The notes under the pieces were generated by a model, which saw only the letters and a program-made list of their open reading frames with translations, was not told where the DNA came from and did not search any database. 64,000 bases of DNA, taken from the NCBI GenBank assembly GCA_903902745.1, contig CAIUWA010000047.1, positions 25,686 to 89,685 of the forward strand. The letters are read 5' to 3'. Both the position numbers and the translations under genes were made by a program. Positions 15,979 to 24,256 of this stretch are shown in pieces. Within the stretch, counting starts at the first letter, position 1. Every line of letters starts with the position of its first letter. This stretch comes from an uncultured Opitutia bacterium (GTDB lineage: Bacteria; Verrucomicrobiota; Verrucomicrobiia; Opitutales; Opitutaceae).

Positions 15979-18255
15979 TTACACGTCCACCGCGACGACT
16001 TCGTGCGCGAGGATCGACGGCACGATGACCTCGAGCCATTCACCCGTCTGCCGCGTCGGGACCGTCTGGTTGGCGACGAGCAGCCGCACGGTCTTTGCCT
16101 TGAGGCCGTCGGGCAGCCGGACGCGCACTTGCTGTGCGCTCAGCGGAATGAACTCGCGGATCGGCCCCTTCATCATCATCGGGTTCGACAGATTGACGAG
16201 GTGGACGGTCAGCGAGCTCTTTTGCTGCCAGACGGTCACGTCCATCATGCCCGCGCCCGTGACAGTGACCGGTGCGGCCTCGTTCGTGGCCCAGGCCACC
16301 GCGTTGCGGAGCAGCTTGTAGTGGTCGATCGCGAGCACTTCCCAGAAGGTGCGATCGATGTCCCACGGAAAATATGCCACGCGTCCGCCGCCCGGGATTT
16401 CCCGCAGGAAGGCCTGCGAAATGTCGGTCTTCGGCTGGCGCGCGTAAACCTTCTCCATCGGCAGGTCCGGATAGGACTGCACGAGCGTGAGCGGGGTCGC
16501 GGCAAATTTCTCCCGCGCGACGACATCGAGGCGCCAGACGCCGTTGATGATGCGCGGCGCATCCTCAAGGCCCGAGAGCAGCGGATGGTGTGGCTCAGCC
16601 TCGTGCTCAAGGCGGAGGTAGGAATTGCGCATCGGGCCTTCGCCGGTGCCCTTGAAGTTCACGCCGAACAGATCCGCGAGGCCGAAGTCTTTCCGCTTCA
16701 CGCCCCATTCGTCGTAGAGTGAGGTCTCATACGTCGCCACGATGCCGCCGCCGCGGCCCGCGAAGTCGCGCAACTGGCCGCACTGCGCGTCCGACAGCGC
16801 CGCGATGTTGGGAAGGATGAGCGTCTTGAAGGCCGCGAGGTGCTCCGCGTCGAGCAGGCCGTCGTGCACCATTTCGAAGGGCACGCGCGCCTCGACCAGC
16901 GCCTGGTACCAGCCGAGCGCGGGGTCCTCGACCGTGCCGCGACCGCCGCCGCTGCCGTAGAACCAGGCCGTCTGCTGCGAATACACCAGCCCCACGCGGG
17001 CCAGCGGTCGCTCGTTGCGCAGATAGGGCTCCGCGCCATGGCACCAGGTGTAGATTTCCTCCACGGGCTTGAGCCAGCGCGCGTCGTTGAGCACGGCGCC
17101 GAACTTCGTGAACCACGGGCGCATGCCGTTGGCGATGGCCTCGGCCACCCACAGCTTGATTTCCGCGGGGCTCTGCACCGAGTCCTTCCAGCGGTAGGCC
17201 TCCTCCACCCCGACGCTGAAAATCCCCACGACCGGCTTCCGGCCCAGGGTCGCGCGGTATTCCTTGCCGTTCTTGCCGTTCGCCCACGGCGCCTCCAGGC
17301 CGCGGCGGGCCTGCGCGTCGGCCATCAGCGTCGGTGCGAGCTCGCCGATCTGCTTCATGTCGAGCGTGCTCCCGGCGCCGCCGCCGGTGTTGGGGATGAC
17401 GCACGAATCCGGGTTGATCTTGCGGACCTCACCATCCCACAAGCGCCAGAGCGAGAACAGCCGCTGCTGCCGCCACAGCAAGTAGGCGCGGCGCGCCGGA
17501 TCCTGCGCGTTCGTGGTGCGCGGCAGCTCGTGGCCCGTGGCCGACTTGAAATTTTCCTGGCAGTGCCGGCAGTAACACATGCCCGAGCCGTCCCAGCGGT
17601 TGATGAAGATGCCGTCCACGCGGTAGCGGGTCATGATCTCCTTCTTCACTTCCGTCATGAACTCGAAGTTGTACGGCCCGAGGCCGCAGGTGATCCACAT
17701 CTCGGGCGACGACGCGTGTCGCCGGGGCTTGCCGGCGGCGTCCACCGCGATCCAGTCGGGATGCGCCGCCTGCGCATCGTCGTAGGTCGCGTGCGGGTCG
17801 GTGCGCGCGATGACCGTCATGCCGAGCTTGCGGCAGCCGGCCACGAGGTCGCCGACGACATCGCTGTCGCCGAGCCACGCGCTGCGGTGGTGGAAGGGAA
17901 TCTGCGTCGGATAATACGCCACGCAGCCCCCGCCGCTGAGGCAGATGGCGTCCGAGTGCGTGCGCTTGAAGTAGTCGAGCCAGAACGCGAGGTCGAAGCT
18001 GCCCGGGTCGTTCTCGACCAGCGTGAGCTGGGCCCAGCGCATGGGCTTGTCGGCCCACGACGGACTCGCGGAGAGGGCGGCGCGGGCCGCGGGCTCGGCG
18101 GCGCCGAGCTGCGCGAGGGAAAATTCCCCGAGCGTCACGGCCGCGCCGGCAACCGCGGAGGCCTTCAGGAAATCACGGCGTCCGCCTGCGCCGGGCTTCG
18201 GCGTGACAGGTCCTTTGGGGTCCGGCGGCGGCGGGGAGACGGGATCGGGGTTCAT
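15979..18255 (-). CDS. Tat-exported GHL6-like glycosidase with beta-galactosidase trimerisation-like region (CxCxxC type, copy 2)
   Basis: I place the start at 18255 (MNPDPV), preceded by GGGGAATTCCC. A longer frame reads through a repeat arm. The result is 758 residues with a twin-arginine signal (GGRRDFLKASAVAGAAV at about 24-40). Residues about 70-430 match the hypothetical glycosyl hydrolase 6 type, with CYCRHC at 227-232. Residues about 440-650 look like the glutamine-amidotransferase-like trimerisation domain of GH42-type enzymes (GLVYSQQ, TLILPNIAALSD, GRGGGIVATYETS). A small beta-rich domain ends the protein. Likely a periplasmic glycosidase; substrate unknown. Confidence 0.8.
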   Translation of the reverse strand: MNPDPVSPPPPDPKGPVTPKPGAGGRRDFLKASAVAGAAVTLGEFSLAQLGAAEPAARAALSASPSWADKPMRWAQLTLVENDPGSFDLAFWLDYFKRTHSDAICLSGGGCVAYYPTQIPFHHRSAWLGDSDVVGDLVAGCRKLGMTVIARTDPHATYDDAQAAHPDWIAVDAAGKPRRHASSPEMWITCGLGPYNFEFMTEVKKEIMTRYRVDGIFINRWDGSGMCYCRHCQENFKSATGHELPRTTNAQDPARRAYLLWRQQRLFSLWRLWDGEVRKINPDSCVIPNTGGGAGSTLDMKQIGELAPTLMADAQARRGLEAPWANGKNGKEYRATLGRKPVVGIFSVGVEEAYRWKDSVQSPAEIKLWVAEAIANGMRPWFTKFGAVLNDARWLKPVEEIYTWCHGAEPYLRNERPLARVGLVYSQQTAWFYGSGGGRGTVEDPALGWYQALVEARVPFEMVHDGLLDAEHLAAFKTLILPNIAALSDAQCGQLRDFAGRGGGIVATYETSLYDEWGVKRKDFGLADLFGVNFKGTGEGPMRNSYLRLEHEAEPHHPLLSGLEDAPRIINGVWRLDVVAREKFAATPLTLVQSYPDLPMEKVYARQPKTDISQAFLREIPGGGRVAYFPWDIDRTFWEVLAIDHYKLLRNAVAWATNEAAPVTVTGAGMMDVTVWQQKSSLTVHLVNLSNPMMMKGPIREFIPLSAQQVRVRLPDGLKAKTVRLLVANQTVPTRQTGEWLEVIVPSILAHEVVAVDV

Positions 18256-18288
18256 GGGAATTCCCCGTTTGGGGGTGAAAGCAGAATT

Positions 18289-18318
18289 AACCACGAAGCC
18301 ACGAAGGCACGAAGAAAA
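18289..18318. repeat. Half-copy of palindromic element family A (copy 4)
   Basis: TTAACCACGAAGCCACGAAGGCACGAAG matches one arm of the family, but no matching second arm follows. It lies just upstream of the 15979-18255 gene and is the cause of a false N-terminal extension of that frame. Confidence 0.65.
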
Positions 18319-18470
18319 CCGCGGGGAATTTTTCCCGCGGATGGCTCGGATGGGCGTTGTGGCCCCGAGCAGAACTTTCCTGAAAGAAGGGAGGATCCAG
18401 GGACGTTTCATGGGGTGAATGCCATTCCACCGTCCAGCCGGATCCTACGGCGTTCACACGTTTGTCCACC

Positions 18471-18486
18471 ACATCAATATTGATGT
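18471..18486. promoter_or_regulatory. Perfect 16-bp palindrome, candidate operator of the toxin-antitoxin pair
   Basis: ACATCAATATTGATGT is a perfect palindrome ending 9 bases before the toxin ATG. Xre-type antitoxins such as HigA usually repress their own operon by binding such a site, so this is the natural candidate for the antitoxin encoded at 18846-19166. Confidence 0.7.
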
Positions 18487-18495
18487 TGAATAACC

Positions 18496-18849
18496 ATGGA
18501 ATTCTCCGTCGAGTTCTACGAAACTAGGGAAGGAAGATGCCCCGTGCAGGAATTTCTCGACGACCTCAAGGCCAGTGATCCCGGAGACTTCGCTGCCATT
18601 ATGGCGGGGCTGGCGAAGCTGCGCCATCGTGTGTACCATCGCGAACCATTGTCCAAAGCCCCGGGTGACGGCCTGCTCGAGCTGCGCCATATCGGCAAAC
18701 TCAACACCCGGCTCTTCTGGTTCTTCATGCCGGGCCGCCGGATAGTCGCCGTGCACGGCATCCGCAACAAAAGCCGGGACATTCCCGCCCGCGACCTGGC
18801 CACGGCCCGCGCGCGTCGGGGAGACTGGCTCGGGAGGCAACCGGCATGA
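18496..18849 (+). CDS. HigB/Gp49-type (RelE superfamily) toxin
   Basis: A 117-residue basic protein with the Gp49-like HigB fold: EFYETREGRCPVQEFLDDL at the N-terminus, then a lysine/arginine-rich strand region, LLELRH, TRLFWFF and HGIRNKSRDIP. These toxins are ribosome-dependent mRNA endonucleases or related growth inhibitors. The order toxin then antitoxin and the 4-base ATGA overlap with the next gene are typical of HigBA. The tail (ARARRGDWLGRQPA) is somewhat longer than usual. The operator-like palindrome lies just upstream. Confidence 0.85.
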   Translation: MEFSVEFYETREGRCPVQEFLDDLKASDPGDFAAIMAGLAKLRHRVYHREPLSKAPGDGLLELRHIGKLNTRLFWFFMPGRRIVAVHGIRNKSRDIPARDLATARARRGDWLGRQPA

Positions 18850-19166
18850 AAAAAACCAATTTCGACCAGTACCTGGCGGAGCAACTCCGCGATCCCGGGT
18901 TCGCGACCAGATTCAAGCGGGCGGGCGAAGCGTGGGATGTCGCCTTGCGGATCACCGCGCTGCGGGAGCGGGCGGGCCTCTCGCAAGGCCAGCTGGCCGC
19001 CCTCCTCAAGACCTCGCAACAGCAGATCAGCCGCTTGGAATCTCCCGGTTACGAGGGCCATTCCCTCAGCATGCTGCGGCGTGTCGCGCGGGCCCTCCAC
19101 GCCCGCGTGCGCGTGAGCTTCGAGCCGGAAACGCTCCCCCGCCGTTTCCCGCGCAAGGGACGCTGA
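18846..19166 (+). CDS. HigA-type Xre-family antitoxin
   Basis: A 106-residue protein with a central helix-turn-helix (about 38-85): ITALRERAGLSQGQLAALLKT then SQQQISRLES and SMLRRVARAL. The start overlaps the toxin stop by four bases, so translation is probably coupled. It would bind and neutralise the toxin and repress the operon through the palindrome at 18471-18486. The C-terminal 25 residues are basic and unlike the core. Confidence 0.88.
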   Translation: MKKTNFDQYLAEQLRDPGFATRFKRAGEAWDVALRITALRERAGLSQGQLAALLKTSQQQISRLESPGYEGHSLSMLRRVARALHARVRVSFEPETLPRRFPRKGR

Positions 19167-19198
19167 AGGGAAAAGGCCAATCTGAGGGGGACAGGTCC

Positions 19199-19249
19199 AT
19201 TTTCTTGAGGTTGGACTGGCAAGTAGAGGGCTGATTGCCTCAAGAAAAT
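19199..19249. repeat. Inverted repeat downstream of the antitoxin
   Basis: Perfect 12-bp arms, ATTTTCTTGAGG and CCTCAAGAAAAT, lie 27 bases apart; the left arm is preceded by GAGGGGGACAGGTCC and the right followed by AGACTTGGGCCCTCCCC, which continue the symmetry imperfectly. It may be a remnant of a mobile element or an end hairpin for the toxin-antitoxin transcript. It is not related to the other repeat families here. Confidence 0.6.
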
Positions 19250-19298
19250 AGACTTGGGCCCTCCCCTGCACCGGAAGAAATCCCAGCCCCCCATATTC

Positions 19299-19466
19299 AT
19301 GCACGCACAAACTCCCGAATTCTTCGTTGGATGGGGCACGCTGGCGCTGATCAACGCGGGGCTCGCCCAGGCGAAGAATCGCAGCGGGGCCGGCTGGTTC
19401 CTCGGCAGCCTGTTCCTCGGACCGGTGGCGACGCTCATCATCGTCGTGCTCGACCGGAAAATGTGA
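19299..19466 (+). CDS. Small membrane protein (55 residues)
   Basis: Starting at ATG 19299 (MHAQTP) the frame encodes 55 residues with two hydrophobic segments (about 8-20 and 33-50) separated by AKNRSGAGWFLG, ending RKM. The pattern resembles small two-helix membrane proteins often found in Bacteria with no known function. No strong ribosome binding site is visible. It could be co-transcribed with the next small gene, 61 bases on. Confidence 0.55.
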   Translation: MHAQTPEFFVGWGTLALINAGLAQAKNRSGAGWFLGSLFLGPVATLIIVVLDRKM

Positions 19467-19527
19467 AACAACGCGGCATAACGCCGCTCCCACAGTTGTC
19501 CCTTCTCAACCTGGCTGAACCTATCCC

Positions 19528-19755
19528 ATGCCGCTCCCTCCCTTTCTTGCCGGGATCCTCCGTTTCGTCCTGATCGGCCTCGGGGCCATGGCCGTGTTGT
19601 CGGCGATGGTTAATATCGTCAGCGCCATCCAGCTCATTGAGCCGGCCGACGAGGAGGCGCTCGGCCTCAGCCGCAACTTGGTGGTCGCCGAATACTCGGT
19701 CCAGTTGCTGCTCGGCGCAGCGATGCTGTATTTCGGCTTCCGACGACGGAAGTGA
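19528..19755 (+). CDS. Small two-helix membrane protein (75 residues)
   Basis: The product has a hydrophobic segment at about 9-34, a polar middle (LIEPADEEALGLS) and a second hydrophobic segment at about 52-70, ending FRRRK. It looks like a small inner-membrane protein. I do not recognise the family. It follows another small membrane protein on the same strand and is followed by a palindromic element at 19771. Confidence 0.55.
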   Translation: MPLPPFLAGILRFVLIGLGAMAVLSAMVNIVSAIQLIEPADEEALGLSRNLVVAEYSVQLLLGAAMLYFGFRRRK

Positions 19756-19770
19756 GGCGACTTCGGAATT

Positions 19771-19889
19771 TTTCACACGGAGGCACGGAGAACACGGAGT
19801 GTGATTGATCAGCGATCGGAGTGGCTTTGATGCAGAAGCCAAATCCATCCATCATGCTTCCGAACTCCGTGTCCTCCGTGCCTCCCTGT
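19771..19889. repeat. Intergenic palindromic element, family A (copy 5)
   Basis: Arms TTTCACACGGAGGCACGGAG and CTCCGTGTCCTCCGTGCCTCC surround a loop of about 64 bases. This variant uses CGGAG instead of CGAAG. It lies between two convergent genes. Confidence 0.75.
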
Positions 19890-20015
19890 CCGCCGAAGCC
19901 TGGCGAAGGTGGATGCGCGAAACCTTCCGAATGCTTTATTTGGCGGCCGGCAGGAGAATCTCGGGGCGGATTGAGAGCGTGGTCTCGGTTAGAAAATCCG
20001 CCGACACCGGGAAAG

Positions 20016-21305
20016 TCACAGTGAGGCCAGACGCACGCCCGGCACCTTCGCCGCCACCAGGCCGGCGCGGATGCCACGCAACATCGGGAAGGTCGCGCCG
20101 TCGTAGTGGCCCAGCGCGACTCCGTCCATGCCGGTCTCCACCGCGATTTGCACGCCCTCGCTGATCAACTCCGGCGTCGCCTTCAGCCGGACACCGATGG
20201 CGGAGATCATCGGCCAGTCCCGGCCGGAGTCCTTCCGCAGCCCGTTGAGCCACTGCCGCTTTTTGTCCATCAGGGCGGGATCACCCTCCTGCTCGGTGTA
20301 ATCCATGATCCGCAGCGAGTCCACGTGCGGCTGCATGGCAGTCAGCTTCACGCCCCAGTCGAGCGGGTTGGTCATGTGCAGGTTGTACCGGACATCGATG
20401 TCCCGCTTCCGCGCGTGGACGCTCGCATGAAACGTCTGATAAAATCGCGCGGCGGATTGGTAGCGAAACTCCTGCCATTCGCCCAGGGCCGGCTGCGCTG
20501 TCGGGTCCGCGAGCAGCGTGGTCTGGATTTTCCCGAGATCGAGGCCGTGTTCCCGGGCGGTGCGCTTGCAGGCCTCGCAGAAGCAGCCTCCGCCCCGGTC
20601 GGGCCGGCCCCCGACGGACTCGTCGAACAGGATCATGCACGACTGGAAGTAATCCACATCGTAGCTCGCGATCACGTCGGCCGCCAGCGCCTGCACATAT
20701 TCGCGCACGGCGGGTTGGTTCGGGCAGAGCGGACGCAGCCAGTCCCGGACGTGCGTGAACTCCCCGTGGATGTTGCGCTGGGCGAGGTCGGCGAATTCGC
20801 CTTCCGCGCGCGCCTTGTCCACCAGCGCGTGCGACTGCTCGATGCCGAACTTGAGCCCGCGCTTGCGCGCCGCGTCCGCCAGCACCCGCGCCCAGTCCGT
20901 CCCGTTCAGCCAGTCGTTGTCCGACAGCCGCGGCTTGATGCGTCCGTATTTCTTCAGATCCGGCTGCCAGTAGCAGCGGGCGTCCTCGGCCATCCAGGTC
21001 TGGCGGGCCGGATTGTGCGGAAAGTTGCCCTCGCGAAAGGGCCGCCGCTCCGGATGCATCACGCCGATGAGGTAAACGGAGTTGACCGCGGCCATCCCCT
21101 GCAGGTTGTCGAGGACGCGTTCGACGCCCTCGTCGTGCAGTTCCCAGGCGTAAAGGCTGGCGGAAACCTCAAACGGGCGGCGCGGGGTGGCCGCCTGCAC
21201 GGCGCGGGGCAGAACCGCAGCCGCGGCCGCGGCGGCACCGGCCATTTTCAGGAAATCCCGCCGGCTGGGCGCCGGCGAATCGAAAGCAGCAGGGGTCGGG
21301 CTCAT
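20016..21305 (-). CDS. Tat-exported TIM-barrel glycosidase-like protein (CxCxxC type, copy 3)
   Basis: The start at 21305 (MSPTPA) puts the twin-arginine motif PSRRDFLKMAG at about 13-23; an upstream extension of 54 codons lacks any protein-like features. The 429-residue product resembles the gene at 14346-15830: barrel-like segments, a YDVDYFQSCM strand near 215-224, then CFCEAC at 241-246. The end (GMDGVALGHYDGATFPMLRGI) resembles the last barrel strands of these enzymes. Substrate unknown. It is separated from its two relatives by the toxin-antitoxin pair and small membrane genes. Confidence 0.75.
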   Translation of the reverse strand: MSPTPAAFDSPAPSRRDFLKMAGAAAAAAAVLPRAVQAATPRRPFEVSASLYAWELHDEGVERVLDNLQGMAAVNSVYLIGVMHPERRPFREGNFPHNPARQTWMAEDARCYWQPDLKKYGRIKPRLSDNDWLNGTDWARVLADAARKRGLKFGIEQSHALVDKARAEGEFADLAQRNIHGEFTHVRDWLRPLCPNQPAVREYVQALAADVIASYDVDYFQSCMILFDESVGGRPDRGGGCFCEACKRTAREHGLDLGKIQTTLLADPTAQPALGEWQEFRYQSAARFYQTFHASVHARKRDIDVRYNLHMTNPLDWGVKLTAMQPHVDSLRIMDYTEQEGDPALMDKKRQWLNGLRKDSGRDWPMISAIGVRLKATPELISEGVQIAVETGMDGVALGHYDGATFPMLRGIRAGLVAAKVPGVRLASL

Positions 21306-21508
21306 GCGGGGTGAACCCAAAAAGCGCCGCCCGCCCCACGATGTCAACCGGCTGGAGCGAGGATCACAACGGACTGGCGTCGAACCCCGGTTTCCGCCGC
21401 AAAAAATCCGTGTCAGGTCTGCGCAGGGAGTTGGTACGCGCAAAAAATTTTCTGTTCTCGGCGCCATAATCCACCAAAGTGACCGGCCAACCCCTACCCC
21501 TTACCCCC

Positions 21509-22372
21509 ATGAATACCCGCTTGCTTTGCCTTGCCCTGTTCGCAGCCGTCCCCGCGGCTCTGGCTCAAAACGTCCTCACCGTCCTCGAACCCAACGGCCC
21601 GCAAGTCGTGCGCGCAGCCGATCTGGGCAATTCCCTCATCGAGGTAAATGGCAAGCTGGTCGCCAGCAAAGGCACGCAATACGGGCTCAGGAAGGTCGCG
21701 GCCTACCGCAAGGGCCTGGTCAAGTTCTCCCAGCTAGCCGTGAAGGAAACCCGGACCGAGGATAATTCCCTCGTGCTCTATGGTAACGACTTCGATGCCT
21801 ATGTCGGGTCGGACGTCCCCTTGAAACATTGCTTCCTCGTGCTGGAAATCACCATCGAGAACGAGCATCGGCTCATCATGAGCGAGCTGAAGGATCTCAA
21901 CCCCGGCGAGCAGCTGAAGATCCGCATCAGTTCCCGCACCAATGAGCACCTCGATGAAAAGCACTATTTGCTGCATGTATTTTCCGACGGGCTGGAACTC
22001 CTGAATTCCACAATGAGCGAAGACTACATCGCGCAACAGGCGAAGAAAACCGACGAACTCCTCATGAAGAACCGGCCGGACAGCCCGGTGCGGATGGCCC
22101 GCGGCACCGCGCCGGCGGTTCCGGTCCATCCCGCCGAACTCCTCGCGCAGGGCGTGGCCGGCACGGCCAAGGTCAGTTGCAGCATTGATGCCCAGGGCAC
22201 CGTCACCGCCGTGGAGGTGGTGGAGGCGACCCATCCGCAGTTCGGCGAAGCGCTCGCCGCCGCGGCCCGCCAGTGGAAATTCGAGCCCGCGGTCAAGGAC
22301 CACCAGTATGTGGCTGCGACCGCCGTCATCCCCTACAGCTTCAAGCTGCCGGCACCGGCAGCGGCGAAGTAG
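21509..22372 (+). CDS. Exported protein with TonB C-terminal-like domain
   Basis: The ATG at 21509 (MNTRLL) gives a signal peptide (about 1-20) and 287 residues. The last 80 residues form a TonB-C/energy-transducer-like domain: VHPAELLAQGVAGTAKVSCSI then VEVVEATHPQFGEAL and WKFEPAVKD. The N-terminal 190 residues are of unknown fold. There is no N-terminal anchor or proline-rich spanner, so it is not a classical TonB; such soluble TonB-C proteins are common in Verrucomicrobia. Role unknown. Confidence 0.75.
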   Translation: MNTRLLCLALFAAVPAALAQNVLTVLEPNGPQVVRAADLGNSLIEVNGKLVASKGTQYGLRKVAAYRKGLVKFSQLAVKETRTEDNSLVLYGNDFDAYVGSDVPLKHCFLVLEITIENEHRLIMSELKDLNPGEQLKIRISSRTNEHLDEKHYLLHVFSDGLELLNSTMSEDYIAQQAKKTDELLMKNRPDSPVRMARGTAPAVPVHPAELLAQGVAGTAKVSCSIDAQGTVTAVEVVEATHPQFGEALAAAARQWKFEPAVKDHQYVAATAVIPYSFKLPAPAAAK

Positions 22373-22433
22373 GACTTCGTCCGTCGGCAGAAAGAGGGCG
22401 GGTCTCTAACCCGCCCTTGCTGGCTTCGGAGTG

Positions 22434-22507
22434 GCTCACGCGAAGCCGCGAAGGACGCGAAGTTTTGTTTGGGGGACGGATCCCAACCCCGACCGGCTTC
22501 GCGTGAA
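22434..22507. repeat. Intergenic palindromic element, family A (copy 6)
   Basis: Left arm GCTCACGCGAAGCCGCGAAG..., right arm GGCTTCGCGTGAAACC. The right arm is shorter than in other copies. It lies between two convergent genes (TonB-C protein and the small cysteine protein). Confidence 0.75.
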
Positions 22508-22547
22508 ACCTGCCGGGAGGGGCGGAGACCGCCCCGCTTTTACCGCC

Positions 22548-22877
22548 TTACTTCTTCACCAGCTCGATGCTCGTGGCGGTGATTTCCTTCTTGCCGCCCA
22601 CATCCTTCACCACGCCGACCACCTTGATCGACTTCGTCTCCGTGCAGACGCTGTCATGGAATTTCAGGCTCAGCGCATTCTGCGCGAGATAGTAGATCTG
22701 CTCCTTGCCGCCCTCGGTGACGACCACGACGTTCTGGCAGGTGTCCGACTTGCCTAGCGAGCACTTGGCGCATTGACCCTCACCCACGAGGGTGACGGCC
22801 GCGGGTTCGGCGGCAAAGGCGAGAGTGACGGTGAGCAAACCGGCGGACAGCAGGGCGAGGAGGGATGATTTTTTCAT
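22548..22877 (-). CDS. Small exported cysteine-containing protein (DUF6370-like)
   Basis: A 109-residue protein with a clear signal peptide (MKKSSLLALLSAGLLTVTLAF, then AAEP). The mature part has GEGQCAKCSLGKSDTCQN near 32-49, with a CxxC pair and a third cysteine, then a fourth (DSVCTETKS), and ends in a beta-rich region KVVGVVKDVGGKKEI. This fits the DUF6370 family as I remember it; function unknown. Metal or disulfide binding by the cysteines is plausible. Confidence 0.75.
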   Translation of the reverse strand: MKKSSLLALLSAGLLTVTLAFAAEPAAVTLVGEGQCAKCSLGKSDTCQNVVVVTEGGKEQIYYLAQNALSLKFHDSVCTETKSIKVVGVVKDVGGKKEITATSIELVKK

Positions 22878-22988
22878 GATAATCTGAGGGTGAAAGTTTG
22901 GCGGTTGAGGAGGTGCAGACTGGTTGAACCGCAGTTTGCGAATGTCGTCTGCGGATGCAAGGCGTCACATCAGCAGGACTGCATGAGA

Positions 22989-23038
22989 TGTAGGCCGCCT
23001 CGCTGAGGTGGCTGCCAGGTCAGCGACCTGGCCTACAG
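22989..23038. repeat. Intergenic palindromic element, family D (copy 1)
   Basis: TGTAGGCCGCCTCG... and ...CGACCTGGCCTACA form an imperfect palindrome with an inner AGGTGGCTGCCAGGTC part. A clearly homologous copy is at 41319-41372, where it overlaps the end of a coding region. Confidence 0.75.
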
Positions 23039-23104
23039 CTAATTTCCATATAGAATTAAAATTTGCCCGGCCCGGGATTTCGGTTAGCCACACCCTTCTA
23101 CCCT

Positions 23105-23959
23105 ATGAAAACCCGTTTACTCCTCGGCTTGATCCTGGGGGCCGTGCTGAGCGCGCGCGCCGCCGTCCAGACTGACATCGAATACGGCAATGTCGGCGGA
23201 GAGAAGCTGCTGCTCGACGCCTCCATTCCCGACGGTCCCGGCCCCTGGCCCGCCGTGATCCTGGTCCACGGCGGCGGCTGGACGGCCGGCGACAAAAGCG
23301 GCGGCCCGCAAAAGGGCTACATGGCCCCGATGCACGAGCCGCTGTCAAAGGCCGGCTTCGCGTGGTTTTCCATCAACTACCGCCTCGCGCCGAAGCACCG
23401 CTGGCCCGCGGGGCTGGAGGATGTCGAAACCGCGATCCGCTGGGTCAAGGCCCACGCGGCGCAATACCACCTCGATCCCCAGCGCATCGTTCTCTCCGGC
23501 GAATCCGCCGGCGGCCAGCTCATCAACATGGCCGCCGTGCGCGCCACGCCCGAGACCCGGGTCGCGGCGGTCGTGACCTTTTATGGCTCGGCCAACCTCC
23601 TGTTGAACGCCCAGGATCCCGACGGCAAGCTGGGCGCCAGCCGCGCCGCGCTGCTTGGCCGCACCGAATTCGACGAGCCGACCAAGGCTATGCTCCAGGA
23701 GGCGTCGGCCATCAACTTCATCAAGCCGGGCTTGCCGCCGTTCCTGCTCGTGCACGGCACGAAGGATGAGAAGGTGCCCTACGAAGGCTCCGTGGCATTC
23801 CAGGCGAAGCTGCGCGCCGCCGGCGTGCCCTGCGAACTCATCACGATCAAGGACGGTCCGCACGGCATGCTGCCCTGGCCGCCGCTCGCGCCCCATTTCA
23901 AGGACGAGGTTGTCGCGTGGCTCCGGACCACGCTGAAGCTCCCCGCCGCAAAGCCGTAG
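23105..23959 (+). CDS. Exported alpha/beta-hydrolase of the acetyl/feruloyl esterase (BD-FAE-like) type, copy 1
   Basis: The ATG at 23105 gives a signal peptide (about 1-20) and 284 residues. The HGGGW oxyanion motif is at 55-59, the nucleophile motif GESAGG at 132-137 (Ser134), an acid in HGTKDEKVPYE near 219, and the histidine in DGPHGM near 260. This pattern is typical of HSL/BD-FAE-type carbohydrate acetyl or feruloyl esterases. A close paralogue lies at 32135-32974. Substrate inferred only from the pectin/hemicellulose context. Confidence 0.85.
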   Translation: MKTRLLLGLILGAVLSARAAVQTDIEYGNVGGEKLLLDASIPDGPGPWPAVILVHGGGWTAGDKSGGPQKGYMAPMHEPLSKAGFAWFSINYRLAPKHRWPAGLEDVETAIRWVKAHAAQYHLDPQRIVLSGESAGGQLINMAAVRATPETRVAAVVTFYGSANLLLNAQDPDGKLGASRAALLGRTEFDEPTKAMLQEASAINFIKPGLPPFLLVHGTKDEKVPYEGSVAFQAKLRAAGVPCELITIKDGPHGMLPWPPLAPHFKDEVVAWLRTTLKLPAAKP

Positions 23960-23971
23960 GCACCGGACGTT

Positions 23972-24078
23972 GGTTTCGCGCAGAGGCGCGGGGTCGCGGA
24001 GAATACCCATGCCCCGGTCGCCTGATCTCTCCGGTCATCCCTGCCCCGCTTTGCGCCACCGTGTCTCTGCGCGAAACC
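23972..24078. repeat. Intergenic palindromic element, family A (copy 7)
   Basis: Arms GGTTTCGCGCAGAGGCGCGG and CACCGTGTCTCTGCGCGAAACC around a loop of about 55 bases. It starts 13 bases after the stop of the esterase gene at 23105-23959. Confidence 0.8.
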
Positions 24079-24142
24079 GGTTCGGAATCGGTTCTGCGAA
24101 CTTGACACCACGCGTCGGCTGATTGTCCTTCCGCCTGCAATC

Positions 24143-24241
24143 ATGAACCTTCCCGGCACCGCCTCACGCGTTTCGCTCCCCGGATTTATTTCCGTGGCCG
24201 TCTCCGTCGTTTCGCTGCGCTCCACGCCGCGAGGGTACTGA
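24143..24241 (+). CDS. Possible 32-residue leader peptide before a terminator
   Basis: The ATG at 24143 opens a 32-codon frame ending at TGA 24239-24241; the peptide ends SLRSTPRGY. A TTGACA hexamer lies at 24102-24107, about 35 bases upstream, without a convincing -10 box. The stop is 15 bases before a perfect terminator (24257-24292). This arrangement resembles an attenuator leader, or the short ORF could be part of a small RNA. No ribosome binding site is obvious. Confidence 0.35.
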   Translation: MNLPGTASRVSLPGFISVAVSVVSLRSTPRGY

Positions 24242-24256
24242 TTCATTCCTGAATTT

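Noticed and set aside
14232..16043. 603-residue minus-strand frame opposite the first CxCxxC protein
   Set aside because: Antisense shadow without motifs; the plus strand has the Tat signal and conserved CxCxxC.
18256..18411. N-terminal extension of the GHL6-like protein
   Set aside because: It reads through a family A repeat arm and shifts the Tat signal away from the N-terminus; the start at 18255 with GGGGAA upstream is better.
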